A stretch of DNA of 64,000 bases from Paenibacillus sp. yr247 (GCF_900103825.1 NZ_FNIF01000004.1:124001-188000); one strand, 5' to 3'. Counted from the first letter of the stretch, positions 27,152 to 36,593 are shown. Translations and numbers: made by a program. Notes: a model not told the origin generated them from the sequence alone.

Positions 27152-27826
27152 TCAAATTTCATTATTCAATTCTTTAACAAATCCATCTTGATAACCAACA
27201 ATTACTTTCGCAGCCATATTTACAAATAACCCATTATCAACAACACCTGTTATCCTATTGATCTCGTCATGGAGTTCTCTTGGCTGCTCGATACTTCTAA
27301 AATCACAATCAATAATGTAATTTCCGTTATCAGTCGTGAATGGATTATTTTCAAAAATTCTAAGTTTCGGAGTACATCCGAGAGCGCTAAGTTTTCTCAA
27401 TGTTATTTCATAACCGAATTTCACAATTTCAACAGGTAAGGGGAAATTCCCAAGTCGATTTACGATCTTGCTTTCATCGATAACAATAATAAGTTGTTTA
27501 CTTGAAGAAGCTACAATCTTCTCGCGCAACAGAGCGCCTCCCCCGCCCTTTATTAAGTTCCATTCATCGTCAACTTCGTCAGCACCATCAATCGTGACGT
27601 CAATTTCTTCTATCTCTGAGAATGGAATTAAGTGGATTCCCAATTCCTTAGCCAGGTTTTCTGAGTGAATTGATGTTGCTACAGCCTTAATATGAAGACC
27701 ACTATTTATTTTTTTTCCTATTTCTTGAATTGCCCAATAGGCCGTAGAGCCAGTACCTAATCCGACAATCATACCATCTTGTATGTATTCCACTGCTTTT
27801 TCAGCAGCTGCTCTTTTGGACTCCAC
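27152..27826 (-). CDS. rpiA: Ribose-5-phosphate isomerase A
   Basis: Interconverts ribose-5-phosphate and ribulose-5-phosphate. The protein shows GLGTGSTAYWAI, TIDGADEVDDEWNLIKGGGGALLREK and IVNRLGNFPLPVEIVKFG, which together hold the catalytic residues of RpiA. I choose GTG at 27826 because AGGGGTGG lies four bases before it and the resulting 224 residues match the family; an upstream GTG at 27889 has no binding site and would add 21 residues. It stands alone, so it may be an accessory copy; RpiB is common in this group. Confidence 0.93.
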   Translation of the reverse strand: MESKRAAAEKAVEYIQDGMIVGLGTGSTAYWAIQEIGKKINSGLHIKAVATSIHSENLAKELGIHLIPFSEIEEIDVTIDGADEVDDEWNLIKGGGGALLREKIVASSSKQLIIVIDESKIVNRLGNFPLPVEIVKFGYEITLRKLSALGCTPKLRIFENNPFTTDNGNYIIDCDFRSIEQPRELHDEINRITGVVDNGLFVNMAAKVIVGYQDGFVKELNNEI

Positions 27827-28123
27827 AAGACCACCCCTATAAATAAATTTATTGGAATTCCGAATATCGTTCTCAAATGATTTTACCACAATTAGATGAC
27901 TGTAGTAACGTTATCGCTTTTTATTATGGTTTTTTTTGTAACTTATTAGTAACTTAATCATGAACTAAACGTTGAAGTAAACTCACCACTCTAGCCTATG
28001 CATGTCCCTTTATTTCAAAATACAAAAGAGGAGCGCAACGTAGCAAGCTAACCTTCGTTCATCAAAGGTATCCACTCGGCAGTTATTGTTTACCGTTATA
28101 TTTCAATTCTACATTTCCTATTT

Positions 28124-28729
28124 CTATGAGATATTATCGTCTTCAATTGCACCCATTCTTATATACTCTATTATCTTTTTAGATTCAGTTTCAATCCTTT
28201 TTGTTCCCTCAGCATCTAACCACCAATTGTCTTTCCTTGTAGTTTGGTCATCTACTGGACAAAGCGTATACTCAATCCATTTGGGCATGTAGGTTTTTAA
28301 TGTAAGATAAGACCTTCTCATGTGATAGGTACTAGTGACAACAAGGATTCTTCTTAAATTATGCAACATAAACGCCCTATCTAATATCATCAATGAGGAA
28401 ATAACATTCTCTTTAGTATGTTTTGATTCTTTTTCTATGAGAATATCTTCGTCGGGAACACCTAATTCTATTGCTTTTTCCATCATTACTAACGCCTCAG
28501 CTTTATTAGACTGCCCTTCCCATACTGTTCCACCTGAAAATAGAAGTTTTGGTGCCCTGCCATTCTTGTATAACTCAACAGCCTTAGGTACCCTATATTT
28601 AATACTTTTGTTACTTCCAAAAACAAAAATACAATCACCAGATTGACCATCGTCCCCAATTCCCTCAAATATTAATTTTGCTATTTGCTCTTTTGTTAAA
28701 TTATCGGGGTCAAGACCTGAAATTCTCAT
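28124..28729 (-). CDS. YdcF-family (DUF218) protein
   Basis: 201-residue protein of the DUF218/YdcF family, whose members include ElyC/SanA-like envelope proteins. Characteristic strings are IFVFGSNKSIKYRVPKAVEL, LLFSGGTVWEGQSNKAEA and VTSTYHMRRSYLTLKTYMP. It has no membrane anchor, unlike SanA. The start at ATG 28729 follows GTGAGGCG; an in-frame ATG 16 codons upstream lacks a good site. The function is unknown. Confidence 0.85.
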   Translation of the reverse strand: MRISGLDPDNLTKEQIAKLIFEGIGDDGQSGDCIFVFGSNKSIKYRVPKAVELYKNGRAPKLLFSGGTVWEGQSNKAEALVMMEKAIELGVPDEDILIEKESKHTKENVISSLMILDRAFMLHNLRRILVVTSTYHMRRSYLTLKTYMPKWIEYTLCPVDDQTTRKDNWWLDAEGTKRIETESKKIIEYIRMGAIEDDNIS

Positions 28730-28931
28730 TATAAACGCCTCACTAAAATTATTCTTAAATACTACATATTTTATCATGTTCCAAGAGTTTTTGTTATAAG
28801 TAAACTGCCCGATAGGTTAGAGACGGAGCACACCTTCAGCGCATTTTCAGCAACCTTTCAATTAAGATTCAGTTGGCTACCCAGCCTATACTTCTAATTG
28901 TAAGACAAACAATAGAGAGGAAGGATGAGAG

Positions 28932-29237
28932 ATGGGAGAAGGTCATATAAGAGGCTCGGAAAATTGGCACCAATTCAGAGGCAACTCTTATGAAGGCATG
29001 CACCATGGCTTTCATGGATCGCCGCTTCAGAGCATTGTAGGAATGCTAATCGTCGTTTTACTCGGATTTTTGTTGTGGAGAAGATTTCGAACACATAAGC
29101 AGAACAACTGGTTTGCAAATATCGATGCGGCCACGCCAACGGTTTCCTATCAGGCGCCCTTAAGTCACAAGGCGAACATGTTGGATGAATGGGAGCGAAA
29201 CATACACAAGGAGGAGAAATCAAATGGGGATTTTTAA
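28932..29237 (+). CDS. Small single-pass membrane protein upstream of pspA
   Basis: 101 residues: a Gly/His-rich N-terminus (HGFHG), one membrane helix (IVGMLIVVLLGFLLWRRF, about residues 36-53) and a charged C-terminal segment. A GAGAGAGGAAGG-like region precedes ATG. It overlaps the pspA start by 14 bases, so the two are translationally linked, and it is probably a membrane partner of PspA. Confidence 0.75.
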   Translation: MGEGHIRGSENWHQFRGNSYEGMHHGFHGSPLQSIVGMLIVVLLGFLLWRRFRTHKQNNWFANIDAATPTVSYQAPLSHKANMLDEWERNIHKEEKSNGDF

Positions 29238-29890
29238 AAGAGTAAAAGACATTGCCTTAGCCGATATCAACGAGATGCTCGATAAAATGGAAAATCCGAT
29301 CACCATGGTCAAGCAGTACCTACGAGAGCTGGAGGAACAAATCGCTACAGCCAAGACCGCACTCGTAAACCAGTTGATCGCTGAGCGCAAGTATGAAGCG
29401 TTGGTCAGCGAACTTGAACAGGTCATCGGGAAGCGTGTCCGACAAGCAAATCTCGCGCTCGACCGAGATGAAGAAACGATCGCACAGCAAGCTGTAGAAG
29501 AAAAACTCATTTGTGAAAAAAGGCTCCAAGTGTATCACGAGCAGTATCAGACAGTGAAGCAGCAGATCGTAATACTACAAGAATCACTGCATAAGTCGAA
29601 GGTTCTGTACGATGAACTGCAAGCCCAAAAGTGGTTTCTAATGTCCAGAGCAAATGGCGCCCAGGTAATGCAAAACCTGAACCGAGTCGTCGCTTCCGTA
29701 AATTCGGATACCATTCAACAGGTTTTTCCAGAATGGAGGAGCAGGTGTGGCTGATGGAAGCGAGAGCCGGCGCGGACGTACAGGTCGATCAGCTTTTTCA
29801 CAATCCCGCCTCGTCTCGAACGAATACCATTTTCAAGTACGAGGTACAGCAGGAGCTAGAGCGGCTTAACGCTTCAAATAACAGCTCCTG
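29224..29890 (+). pseudogene. pspA: pspA (phage shock protein A/IM30) with a frameshift
   Basis: The frame from ATG 29224 (after AAGGAGG) gives a good PspA N-terminus: MGIFKRVKDIALADINEMLD, ITMVKQYLRELEEQI, coiled coil to about residue 165. It then ends early with VFPEWRSRCG at 29754. The next frame continues the family with GFSRMEEQVWLMEARAGAD and QQELERLNAS, so one base is missing near 29719-29722 (a CAGGT that should read CAGGGT). The second frame then runs into sequence antisense to the next gene, so the natural C-terminus is also lost. PspA normally forms membrane-stabilising rings; the 176-residue product would lack helices 5 and 6. Confidence 0.85.
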
Positions 29891-29906
29891 CTTTATAGTT
29901 CGCCGC

Positions 29907-30446
29907 TTAATAACTGGGTTCAATATACACATTAAAACCAGAGTGGTTTTGGATAATTTCTTTTACAATCTCAGCTGGCAGTTTGAGTGTAGTGTCATAA
30001 ATAAATTGGTTATTTGATGGAGAAGTTTCCATTTTGTTAAGTAGAAATAAAGATCGTTCTAAGGAATGAATATCCCCCCTTTTACTTAGACGTTCGATTA
30101 ATTTTTCTTTATCAGCTCGTAGTACGACATAGTTTAATCTTACATTTAAATCTGATATATGTTTACAAAACCAATCAAGCTCATCCTCTACTACAAAATC
30201 AATGACTACGTTTAACTCATGTTGAATAAAATTCCTCGTTAAAGCAAGGATGTTCTTCCACGTTAGTCTTAACCGTTCCTCCCATGATGGATGTGATTCT
30301 CCCTTAAACATATGAAGTATATCATCGCCCTCAATAAGAACGCATTGCTTAACATTTTGTGCGAGTTCTTTCGAAATTGTTGATTTCCCTACTCCTAGCG
30401 GACCAGATATGAGATAAATTACGTGTTTCCCGCTTAACTCTTTCAT
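29907..30446 (-). CDS. P-loop kinase / AAA_33 nucleotide-binding protein
   Basis: 179-residue protein of the P-loop kinase group. Walker A is ISGPLGVGKSTISKEL near residue 15. The GDDILHMF segment and the later RLSKRGD lid resemble gluconate kinase- or chloramphenicol phosphotransferase-like proteins. The acceptor is unknown. AGGAGGAAAT precedes the start. It converges on the broken pspA. Confidence 0.85.
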   Translation of the reverse strand: MKELSGKHVIYLISGPLGVGKSTISKELAQNVKQCVLIEGDDILHMFKGESHPSWEERLRLTWKNILALTRNFIQHELNVVIDFVVEDELDWFCKHISDLNVRLNYVVLRADKEKLIERLSKRGDIHSLERSLFLLNKMETSPSNNQFIYDTTLKLPAEIVKEIIQNHSGFNVYIEPSY

Positions 30447-30699
30447 TTCAAATTTCCTCCTAATCCAAATTATTGTTGGATAACATCATGTCAATACGAG
30501 GCACGCTCTAAAAGAGTGGAAAATGAGGGCAATGTTCTCTCAAGGCGTTACCAAGCTTCTTTTAGTTACTCCATTATTTTTGTAATAAAAAAATAATAGT
30601 AGAATACCGTGATTTCCAATCATTTGTCCCTTTCCGATTACATAAGTACTGCATTTGATAATCGATAGAAGATTGTACCCAGAGAGGACTGATTACAGT

Positions 30700-31698
30700 A
30701 TGAAATATTTAATTGTAAATGCCGACGATTTCGGCATATCGCCCGGTGTTAATAAAGGAGTTGTAGAAGCCTATAAGGCAGGTGGGATCACTAGTACTAC
30801 CCTTATGGTTAATATGCCTGGATTTAAGGATGCAATAAATTGGTCTCGCTCACTCCCCGATCTCGGAGTTGGTCTGCACTTTAATTTAACATACGGAAGA
30901 CCTGTTTCAAACCCGAATAGCATCCCTTCTCTCGTACAAAAAGACGGAACATTTTATAATATTAAGACTGTTTGCACCAGAGATGAACGGGACATCGAAA
31001 CTGAACTTACTGCTCAATGGAATCGATTTCTCGCTTCGGGTCTCCGGCCAACTCATTTGGATTCTCATCATCATATTCATCAGATTTTTCCTTCTGTATA
31101 CAAGACAATGGCTCATTTAGCTGAAAAAGAGAACATCCCCATGCGGCGGTCACAAACGACTGATGAAACAGTCTATCCCTCGCCATTGATGACGGATTAT
31201 GTAATTTTAGACACATATGAGAAACAAGATGGACTGAATCTTTTACTTCAATACCTCAACCAGCTTCCAGAAGGTACGACGGAATTGATGTGCCATCCTG
31301 GATATGCCGACGACATTCTGCGCGAAATCTCAGAGTGGACGGATGCTAGGGAAGCTGAACTGGCTGTTTTTCGTGATCCTGCAATCAAGCAAACATGTCA
31401 AGCGCTCAATATCCAGCCTATACATTACGGAATGCTAAGTTCAATTTTAAAACAACCTTCCTTAATCACCGGCCAAGAGTCCTTATCAAAAAAATCAGCT
31501 AGAAAAAGAAGAAACACTCTTGTATTAAAACGCAGACGGAACAAGATAAACAATTTTTCCAATAAGTTGAAGAAGAATAGATGGAAACCGAAGAGTAAAA
31601 TGGTAACTTTCACTGCCAAATTCAAAACAACAAAAAAACGATCAATGCTGCGCGCCAAATCGTTGTTGATCCCTAAATCAAGACGAAAGAACTTTTGA
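30700..31698 (+). CDS. YdjC/ChbG-family carbohydrate deacetylase with a basic tail
   Basis: Residues 1-250 form a ChbG/YdjC domain: MKYLIVNADDFGISPGVN with the metal-binding Asp pair, THLDSHHHIHQ with the metal histidines, and LMCHPGYADD. Such enzymes deacetylate N-acetylated di- or oligosaccharides. The last 85 residues (from about SKKSARKRRN) are extremely rich in Lys and Arg with hardly any acidic residue, and are not part of the usual 240-290 residue family. I choose ATG 30700 because it begins the conserved strand; AGAGAGG lies 12 bases upstream. Confidence 0.85.
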   Translation: MKYLIVNADDFGISPGVNKGVVEAYKAGGITSTTLMVNMPGFKDAINWSRSLPDLGVGLHFNLTYGRPVSNPNSIPSLVQKDGTFYNIKTVCTRDERDIETELTAQWNRFLASGLRPTHLDSHHHIHQIFPSVYKTMAHLAEKENIPMRRSQTTDETVYPSPLMTDYVILDTYEKQDGLNLLLQYLNQLPEGTTELMCHPGYADDILREISEWTDAREAELAVFRDPAIKQTCQALNIQPIHYGMLSSILKQPSLITGQESLSKKSARKRRNTLVLKRRRNKINNFSNKLKKNRWKPKSKMVTFTAKFKTTKKRSMLRAKSLLIPKSRRKNF

Positions 31699-31732
31699 GT
31701 TTCCATTTATCATAAAAATAAAGAAATAATAA

Positions 31733-31776
31733 TGAAGAAGCATGTTACGCCTCCCGGCTGCAGCATGCTTCTTTAA
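31733..31776. terminator. Bidirectional terminator between convergent genes
   Basis: AAGAAGCATG (31735-31744) pairs with CATGCTTCTT (31764-31773). A-rich and T-rich flanks allow termination in both directions. Confidence 0.75.
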
Positions 31777-31782
31777 TATGAA

Positions 31783-32649
31783 TTATTCAGCGAATAATAA
31801 TCTCAATTGTATCCCTGAAGGATCTGTAACAGTCAAGACATCATCTAGATCAGTTGCTTGCACGCCCACGCTCTGCAGCCGTTCTAATGCTTCATTGCGT
31901 GTCTTCTCAGTAGGGAAAATTAGAGTGTAATATTCAAGCCCCGTTCCATTCGAAGGCCGTGATGGCGCTTCTTCGCCAGCCCATATATTCATTCCTATAT
32001 GATGATGATACCCACCTGCGGATATGAATAGGGCTTTCATCGTCTCACTGGCATCAACGGCCACATCGAAGCCAAGAACATCACAGTAGAACTCCCTAGA
32101 CTTCTGTAGATTTTTGACATGAAAATGGATATTTCCCATGGTTGAACCAACAGGTAGGCCGCTCCATTCGAAGCCCTCAGCTTCTTTCAGCACACCTTCC
32201 CAGTCGATAGGATCTGAGGCCATGATGTAATTGCCATTCTCATCGCGGCGCCAAGTGTTTCTGGGTCGATCGCAATAAATTTCAATACCGTTATTGTCTG
32301 GGTCTGTAATATATAAAGCTTCGCTAACTAAGTGATCAGCTTGACCGATGTGGATGCCGGATTGAATGAGATTGCGTAAAGAAGCACCAAGATCTTTGCG
32401 CGATGGCAGTAGGATAGCGAAATGATAAAGACCAGCAGCGGATCTTCGTTGAGTGACCTGTGCATGTGGAATTTCTTCTAGCAAGAGAAAAGGATGGATG
32501 CCATCAACCGTTAATTCTGCTTGCGTTGATGTGGATTGAAGGACTTTCAAGCCAACGATCTCTAGATAAAATCGAATGGAACGCTCTAGATTGGATACGT
32601 TCAATTTAACCAGACCAAGCTTGATATCTGGAGGTAATGTAGTGGACAT
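31783..32649 (-). CDS. CatE-like two-domain VOC dioxygenase
   Basis: 288-residue extradiol dioxygenase-like protein with two VOC domains (about residues 10-125 and 165-285). Metal-ligand candidates are His76 region (AGLYHFAIL), His in MGNIHFHVKNL and Glu in the NNGIEIYCDRPR segment, matching the Bacillus CatE/YfiE group (catechol 2,3-dioxygenase). AGGGGTGA precedes ATG. It is a single gene, and no other catechol pathway gene is nearby. Confidence 0.88.
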   Translation of the reverse strand: MSTTLPPDIKLGLVKLNVSNLERSIRFYLEIVGLKVLQSTSTQAELTVDGIHPFLLLEEIPHAQVTQRRSAAGLYHFAILLPSRKDLGASLRNLIQSGIHIGQADHLVSEALYITDPDNNGIEIYCDRPRNTWRRDENGNYIMASDPIDWEGVLKEAEGFEWSGLPVGSTMGNIHFHVKNLQKSREFYCDVLGFDVAVDASETMKALFISAGGYHHHIGMNIWAGEEAPSRPSNGTGLEYYTLIFPTEKTRNEALERLQSVGVQATDLDDVLTVTDPSGIQLRLLFAE

Positions 32650-32721
32650 GTAAAGCTCACCCCTTTTATATTTACTATTTATAATTTAGCCCACAAACTG
32701 CATTTGGCCTTTCATTTCGCT

Positions 32722-33612
32722 TTATTTACAAATGACTGAAAAGTAATGCTCAAAAAAATGATTTCGGTTTACTGCTGTTGCAATTTGATGACTACCAGCA
32801 TCGCTTTCACGAAAGCTCATCATTCCAAGTCTCTGCTCAGTTTTAAAATCAACATCAATAAAACCTCTCTGATATTCACATAGTTGAGGTTCAAATAAAC
32901 AAGCTGCTACAAGCGGATCATGGAATGTCATATCATTATTTTCCAACCATGGTGAGCCAAAATCTTCAACTGCTCTCATAATATCAGAACTAAAAAGATC
33001 ATCTTTCTCATGTCTATTGAGCATAAGCTTGGTTGTCACATTGAGTCCAAAGGTTTTAATGATGGGCACGTTTGTATTGTAAACAATGGCACAAGCATGA
33101 GGATCTAACCATGAATTCCAGTTAGCCTCTGGCAAATCCAACCTATTTTCCGACTCTTCTGAAAACACACCACTCATGATATATAGTTCTTTAATCAGTT
33201 TAGGAATTTCGGGATCAATCAGAAAAAGCAAAGCAATATTTGTTAAATGACCTATGGCTAAAAGTGAGATTTCATATGGATTTTCATGGATGGTTTTACG
33301 CATAAAATCAACGGCTTGATACTTTTGAAAAGAAGTTTCATGCTCCCAGTTTGACAGTTTGACTGCGCCATCAGGTGTTGGATACATACCGCTAGGTAAC
33401 AATTGCTTGTCCGTACCAGCATAAATGGGAATACTTTTACCTGCAGCCTTACAAATAGCATCAGCAACCATGGCTCTTTTTTCAACTTCTCCACCTACAG
33501 TGGTAACTCCTATTAGTTCACACGAAGGGTGACGAAGTAGATAGGCTAAACATAGAGCATCGTCTATGTCGCCACCAATATCGGTATCTAACCATACTTT
33601 TTTGGATGTCAT
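32722..33612 (-). CDS. Inosine-uridine preferring nucleoside hydrolase
   Basis: Hydrolyses ribonucleosides to base and ribose. The 296-residue protein has the calcium-binding signature LDTDIGGDIDDALCLAYLL at the N-terminus, with one residue more between Asp pairs than the usual DTDxGxDDA. It also has HPSCELIGVTTVGGEVEKRA and the later NMTFHDPLVAACLF with the conserved Asp. AAAGGAGAAA supports the start. The aminoglycoside nucleotidyltransferase gene ends 40 bases upstream on the same strand. Confidence 0.9.
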   Translation of the reverse strand: MTSKKVWLDTDIGGDIDDALCLAYLLRHPSCELIGVTTVGGEVEKRAMVADAICKAAGKSIPIYAGTDKQLLPSGMYPTPDGAVKLSNWEHETSFQKYQAVDFMRKTIHENPYEISLLAIGHLTNIALLFLIDPEIPKLIKELYIMSGVFSEESENRLDLPEANWNSWLDPHACAIVYNTNVPIIKTFGLNVTTKLMLNRHEKDDLFSSDIMRAVEDFGSPWLENNDMTFHDPLVAACLFEPQLCEYQRGFIDVDFKTEQRLGMMSFRESDAGSHQIATAVNRNHFFEHYFSVICK

Positions 33613-33651
33613 ACCAATTTCTCCTTTCGATTGTAATAACTGATGTTTAAA

Positions 33652-34521
33652 TTAGTACACACCTTCAGCATTCCGGGGAAGATTTCTTACGTGATGCAGA
33701 TGTGCTGTAACTCGTTTATCTTCAAGAACTGGATAATTAAAGCCGAAATGATGCGCAACATCCATTGCCGTTTCCCTAAAAAGATCGCACATAACAAAAA
33801 GCGCCTCCCAAATGTTCTCGTAATCTGCGTCTGGAAATGTTTGAACAAATGCCTCCCAATGCTTGGATTCCAGATATTTCTCAAAATACTTCCCGCACTT
33901 GCCTGGATCAACGACCAAATCGGTGCGTGAGCCTATATGCCACTGAAGCATCAAAGTCAGCATATCCCGTACAGGTCGGTCATACATAAACTTCGCATAA
34001 GGAAGTTCCATACGCCATAACCCTTTTGCAATATATGTACTTACCCACCAGAACTCATTGCAACAGTTAGCAAATTGTTTGGCTGTTGGAGGTTTTATCA
34101 AATAATCTTTAGTGCTTGGCGCTGGAAAAGGTTCTACTATACCGTCTTTATCTAGCAGCAGCAGACTTAAGCTGTCTGTTTTAAAGTCAGCCATTTTATT
34201 GGCAGCATAAAGTGTAAGATCAATGCGATTTCCATCAGTAAACAACATGAGAAATGCAAATCTGTCCTGAACTTGATATGTTGGAGATTCCATTTCATCG
34301 GGGGTCTGCATGATGAGTATTTCTCCGAAATTTTCAATCCAACTTCGATCACGAACAAAATGATCAATTGAGGACACGATAAAGACGATATCATAGTCCT
34401 GAAATATGTCGCGGGGAGCATTCGGATCAACACGTGAGCCGTTCATTATGACCGCGCGTACACGCTCGTCATCTTTGGCGAATTGGCTAATAAAATCAAG
34501 CATTTCGTTGTCATTTCTCAT
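33652..34521 (-). CDS. Aminoglycoside 6-adenylyltransferase (ANT(6)/AadK-like)
   Basis: 289 residues, the length of ANT(6) enzymes that adenylate streptomycin. The nucleotidyltransferase motif is NGSRVDPNAPRDIFQDYDI with the GSR and paired acidic residues; RDRSWIENFGEILIMQTPDE and NEFWWVSTYIAKGLWRMELPYAK are typical of AadK. AGGGGAGGAGAG precedes the start. Whether it gives resistance is not shown by sequence; intrinsic copies are common in Bacillales. Confidence 0.9.
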   Translation of the reverse strand: MRNDNEMLDFISQFAKDDERVRAVIMNGSRVDPNAPRDIFQDYDIVFIVSSIDHFVRDRSWIENFGEILIMQTPDEMESPTYQVQDRFAFLMLFTDGNRIDLTLYAANKMADFKTDSLSLLLLDKDGIVEPFPAPSTKDYLIKPPTAKQFANCCNEFWWVSTYIAKGLWRMELPYAKFMYDRPVRDMLTLMLQWHIGSRTDLVVDPGKCGKYFEKYLESKHWEAFVQTFPDADYENIWEALFVMCDLFRETAMDVAHHFGFNYPVLEDKRVTAHLHHVRNLPRNAEGVY

Positions 34522-34697
34522 TTAGCTCTCCTCCCCTTTCACCCTGTCATTGAATTTTCATTGTATACAAATAATTCCACGTAGTTATTCAACTATCCTC
34601 CCGAAAGCGTAACCAATTTCCTATATGTTATATAAAAATATATTCATATCTCATATCAACCATGTAATGCGTATATAGATAGCAATTATGCATGAAT

Positions 34698-34728
34698 AAA
34701 AAGGAGCTGATTCCATCCGCTCCTTTTT
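34698..34728. terminator. Intrinsic terminator
   Basis: AAAAAGGAGC / GCTCCTTTTT, ten base pairs, symmetric and able to act in both directions. Confidence 0.75.
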
Positions 34729-34779
34729 ACAATTTCGGTTTACTGGAATAATCATAAATTACCCTGTTGTGCGTTTCAA

Positions 34780-34812
34780 AATAAAGAAAAAGAACTCCTT
34801 TCGGAGTTCTTC
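34780..34812 (-). terminator. Intrinsic terminator
   Basis: AGAACTCC / GGAGTTCT with a four-base loop, followed by TTTTTCTTTATTTT in the minus direction. It probably ends the MBL hydrolase transcript. Confidence 0.75.
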
Positions 34813-35080
34813 TCGACGGTGAATTAATTGATGGTACTTATGCATTGATCCTTACTTGGCTCGGTCATTACCTCATCCATTATTGCAGTACGTGTACTAC
34901 ATTAAGTGTTTGCGGCACATCTCCTCGCTTCTATATGGATTCAAAAACAACTTCCCTGGTATTTATCTCGTTGAATGTTCAACGGAACCACACCTCTCTT
35001 GTTTCACCGTCGTCAATTATTATGTCCGATCCAATTGATTCTATACATCCTGTTTGAATTATTTTAGTCCTTGCATAGCG

Positions 35081-35896
35081 CTAGCAATATTCACTTCTTA
35101 TAATGCTTACATTTTCCTTGTGACAGGCTTCGGTAAAGGTGGATAGGAAGGCATGTTCCTTAGAGAGCGCATCGAGAGCGTGCTCATTATTCGTAAGGAC
35201 CGCCTGACAAAGCCGATTCAAGTAATCTGATGCCATGTCAACACGTCTCTTCATCTCTCCCGATTCCGCAGTGGCTTGCCCATGACCTGGAACAAGCAAG
35301 TGTATTGAATGAGCATCGAACATAGATTTTATTTTATCCAGCGTTTGGCTATACGCCTTCGCGCTCTGATATATAAAAGGCAGTTCAAAATCCGATAAAT
35401 AATCTCCTGGTATCATGACACCCAGAGGTTCGATTATGGTAATCAATCCATCTGCTGTATGTCCCGGCGCTTGATAGAAAGTCATAATCGTGTCCCCCAG
35501 ACAAAGCTGCTGGCCATCCTCGTGAATCACGATATCCAGCTTTGGAAATTCGATGGGATAGTTTCTTACAATATAATTTTTGGCATCAAACTCCCGGATC
35601 AATTGAAGTTTATGTTCTTTCTTCGGATGATTCTGCAGTCCAAAACTCCCTATTGTTTTTGCATCTGGAAACGCTTGATAGCCAATGATATGATCGAAAT
35701 CTCCGTGTGTAAAAAGAAGATACGTGTCCCGATCTCCTTTAATCGTATGTACATAATCTTGGATCGCCTTGACTTCATTCGAAAGCCAGTTCGGATCCAC
35801 GATGAGCACCATCTCCTTGGTTTGTACAACCGTGGAGGTCGTCTGAAATAATTCGCTCTGGAACACCGTTAGGTGTTCATTCTGGTATTGAATCAT
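35081..35896 (-). CDS. MBL-fold metallo-hydrolase
   Basis: 271-residue metallo-beta-lactamase-fold hydrolase. The metal motif is TYLLFTHGDFDHIIGY, in which the usual HxHxDH reads HGDFDH (third position Asp). Later ligands are PGHTADG, IPGDYLSDFELP and VPGHG. The start at ATG 35896 follows GAGGAGG by nine bases; upstream in-frame ATGs are less well placed. The substrate is unknown. An exposed hydrolase such as this could act on lactones, thioesters or phosphodiesters. Confidence 0.88.
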   Translation of the reverse strand: MIQYQNEHLTVFQSELFQTTSTVVQTKEMVLIVDPNWLSNEVKAIQDYVHTIKGDRDTYLLFTHGDFDHIIGYQAFPDAKTIGSFGLQNHPKKEHKLQLIREFDAKNYIVRNYPIEFPKLDIVIHEDGQQLCLGDTIMTFYQAPGHTADGLITIIEPLGVMIPGDYLSDFELPFIYQSAKAYSQTLDKIKSMFDAHSIHLLVPGHGQATAESGEMKRRVDMASDYLNRLCQAVLTNNEHALDALSKEHAFLSTFTEACHKENVSIIRSEYC

Positions 35897-36113
35897 AGGC
35901 GTTAACCTCCTCTCTTCTATCATAGCCCCCAGCTCCTGTTCATACAAGCTGTCAAGTACTAAGAGCTTTATCACAATAGTGGTGTTTATTCAAAAAACAG
36001 TGATAGTTGTACCCCATCTCAAAACAGGCCTTTGCTAACTGACATTTGTCCATTCATTTCAAATGCCATTGAAATACAATAGACTATCTTATAACAGAAG
36101 GGAGCGAGATGGA

Positions 36114-36224
36114 ATGGGATATGCTGCAGGAAGTTGTTATAGCGGTGGTATCGGTACAAGTATGGCTACGGTTTTGGTCCTCTTCATTCTTTTGGTTATT
36201 ATCACCAGTACTTTTGTATGGTAA
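36114..36224 (+). CDS. YjcZ-family sporulation microprotein, copy 1
   Basis: 36-residue peptide, MGYAAGSCYSGGIGTSMATV followed by a hydrophobic helix (LVLFILLVIITSTFVW). The Gly/Tyr/Ser-rich head and valine/isoleucine-rich C-terminal helix are the hallmarks of the YjcZ family of small spore-associated proteins. AGAAGGGAGCGAG lies just upstream. It is related to the copy at 36594. Confidence 0.85.
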   Translation: MGYAAGSCYSGGIGTSMATVLVLFILLVIITSTFVW

Positions 36225-36280
36225 TTCGTAACACACCTTAAACTTTTTAAAAGAATACATCCTTCGGAGGAGGTGTGGGG

Positions 36281-36553
36281 ATGTCAATCAACAAAAATCG
36301 GCTAAAATCCCTCATGGGCAAACATGTTTACGTTATGACACGCCAAGGGCAAGTTTTAGATGGCATTTTGGATAAGCGCACACATGACAAAATCTATCTT
36401 CGTTCAAATGCCAACCTCGTAAGCACAAGCGCATTTACACCATTTACACCGTTCAGCCCATTCTTCAACCCAATCACTCCACTTGTCCTTTTTGATTTAT
36501 TGGCCATTGAGGAGTCCCCGTTTTTCTTCCGCAGGTCCCCGTTTTTCTTTTGA
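36281..36553 (+). CDS. Small protein between the two YjcZ genes
   Basis: 90 residues. The first half (KSLMGKHVYVMTRQGQVLDG, ILDKRTHDKIYLRSN) resembles a small beta-barrel as seen in Sm-like proteins; the second half is rich in Phe and Pro, with TPFTPFSPFFNP and a direct repeat SPFFFRRSPFFF at the end. GGAGGAGG precedes ATG 36281 by eight bases; a GTG six bases upstream is an alternative. Similar proteins sit next to YjcZ genes in related genomes, so a spore or coat role is inferred. Confidence 0.7.
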   Translation: MSINKNRLKSLMGKHVYVMTRQGQVLDGILDKRTHDKIYLRSNANLVSTSAFTPFTPFSPFFNPITPLVLFDLLAIEESPFFFRRSPFFF

Positions 36554-36593
36554 GAAAAACGGCATGATATTACGATGAAAGGAGTGACTGAAT

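Larger units (their letters stand above)
34522..35080. other. Intergenic region with two terminators, no gene supported
   Basis: About 560 bases. Two hairpin terminators lie at 34698-34728 and 34780-34812. The remainder (34815-35075) has short frames on both strands, none with a convincing ribosome binding site or recognisable family. Confidence 0.5.

Noticed and set aside
27890..28123. Gap between rpiA and the DUF218 gene, with a minus-strand hint of coding
   Set aside because: Only about 20 codons in one frame (after 28085), not enough to call a gene or remnant.
34845..35057. 70-codon plus-strand frame and a minus-strand frame with several stops in the 34.8-35.1 kb gap
   Set aside because: No ribosome binding site, no recognisable family. 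Stop frequency in the minus frame is close to the random expectation.
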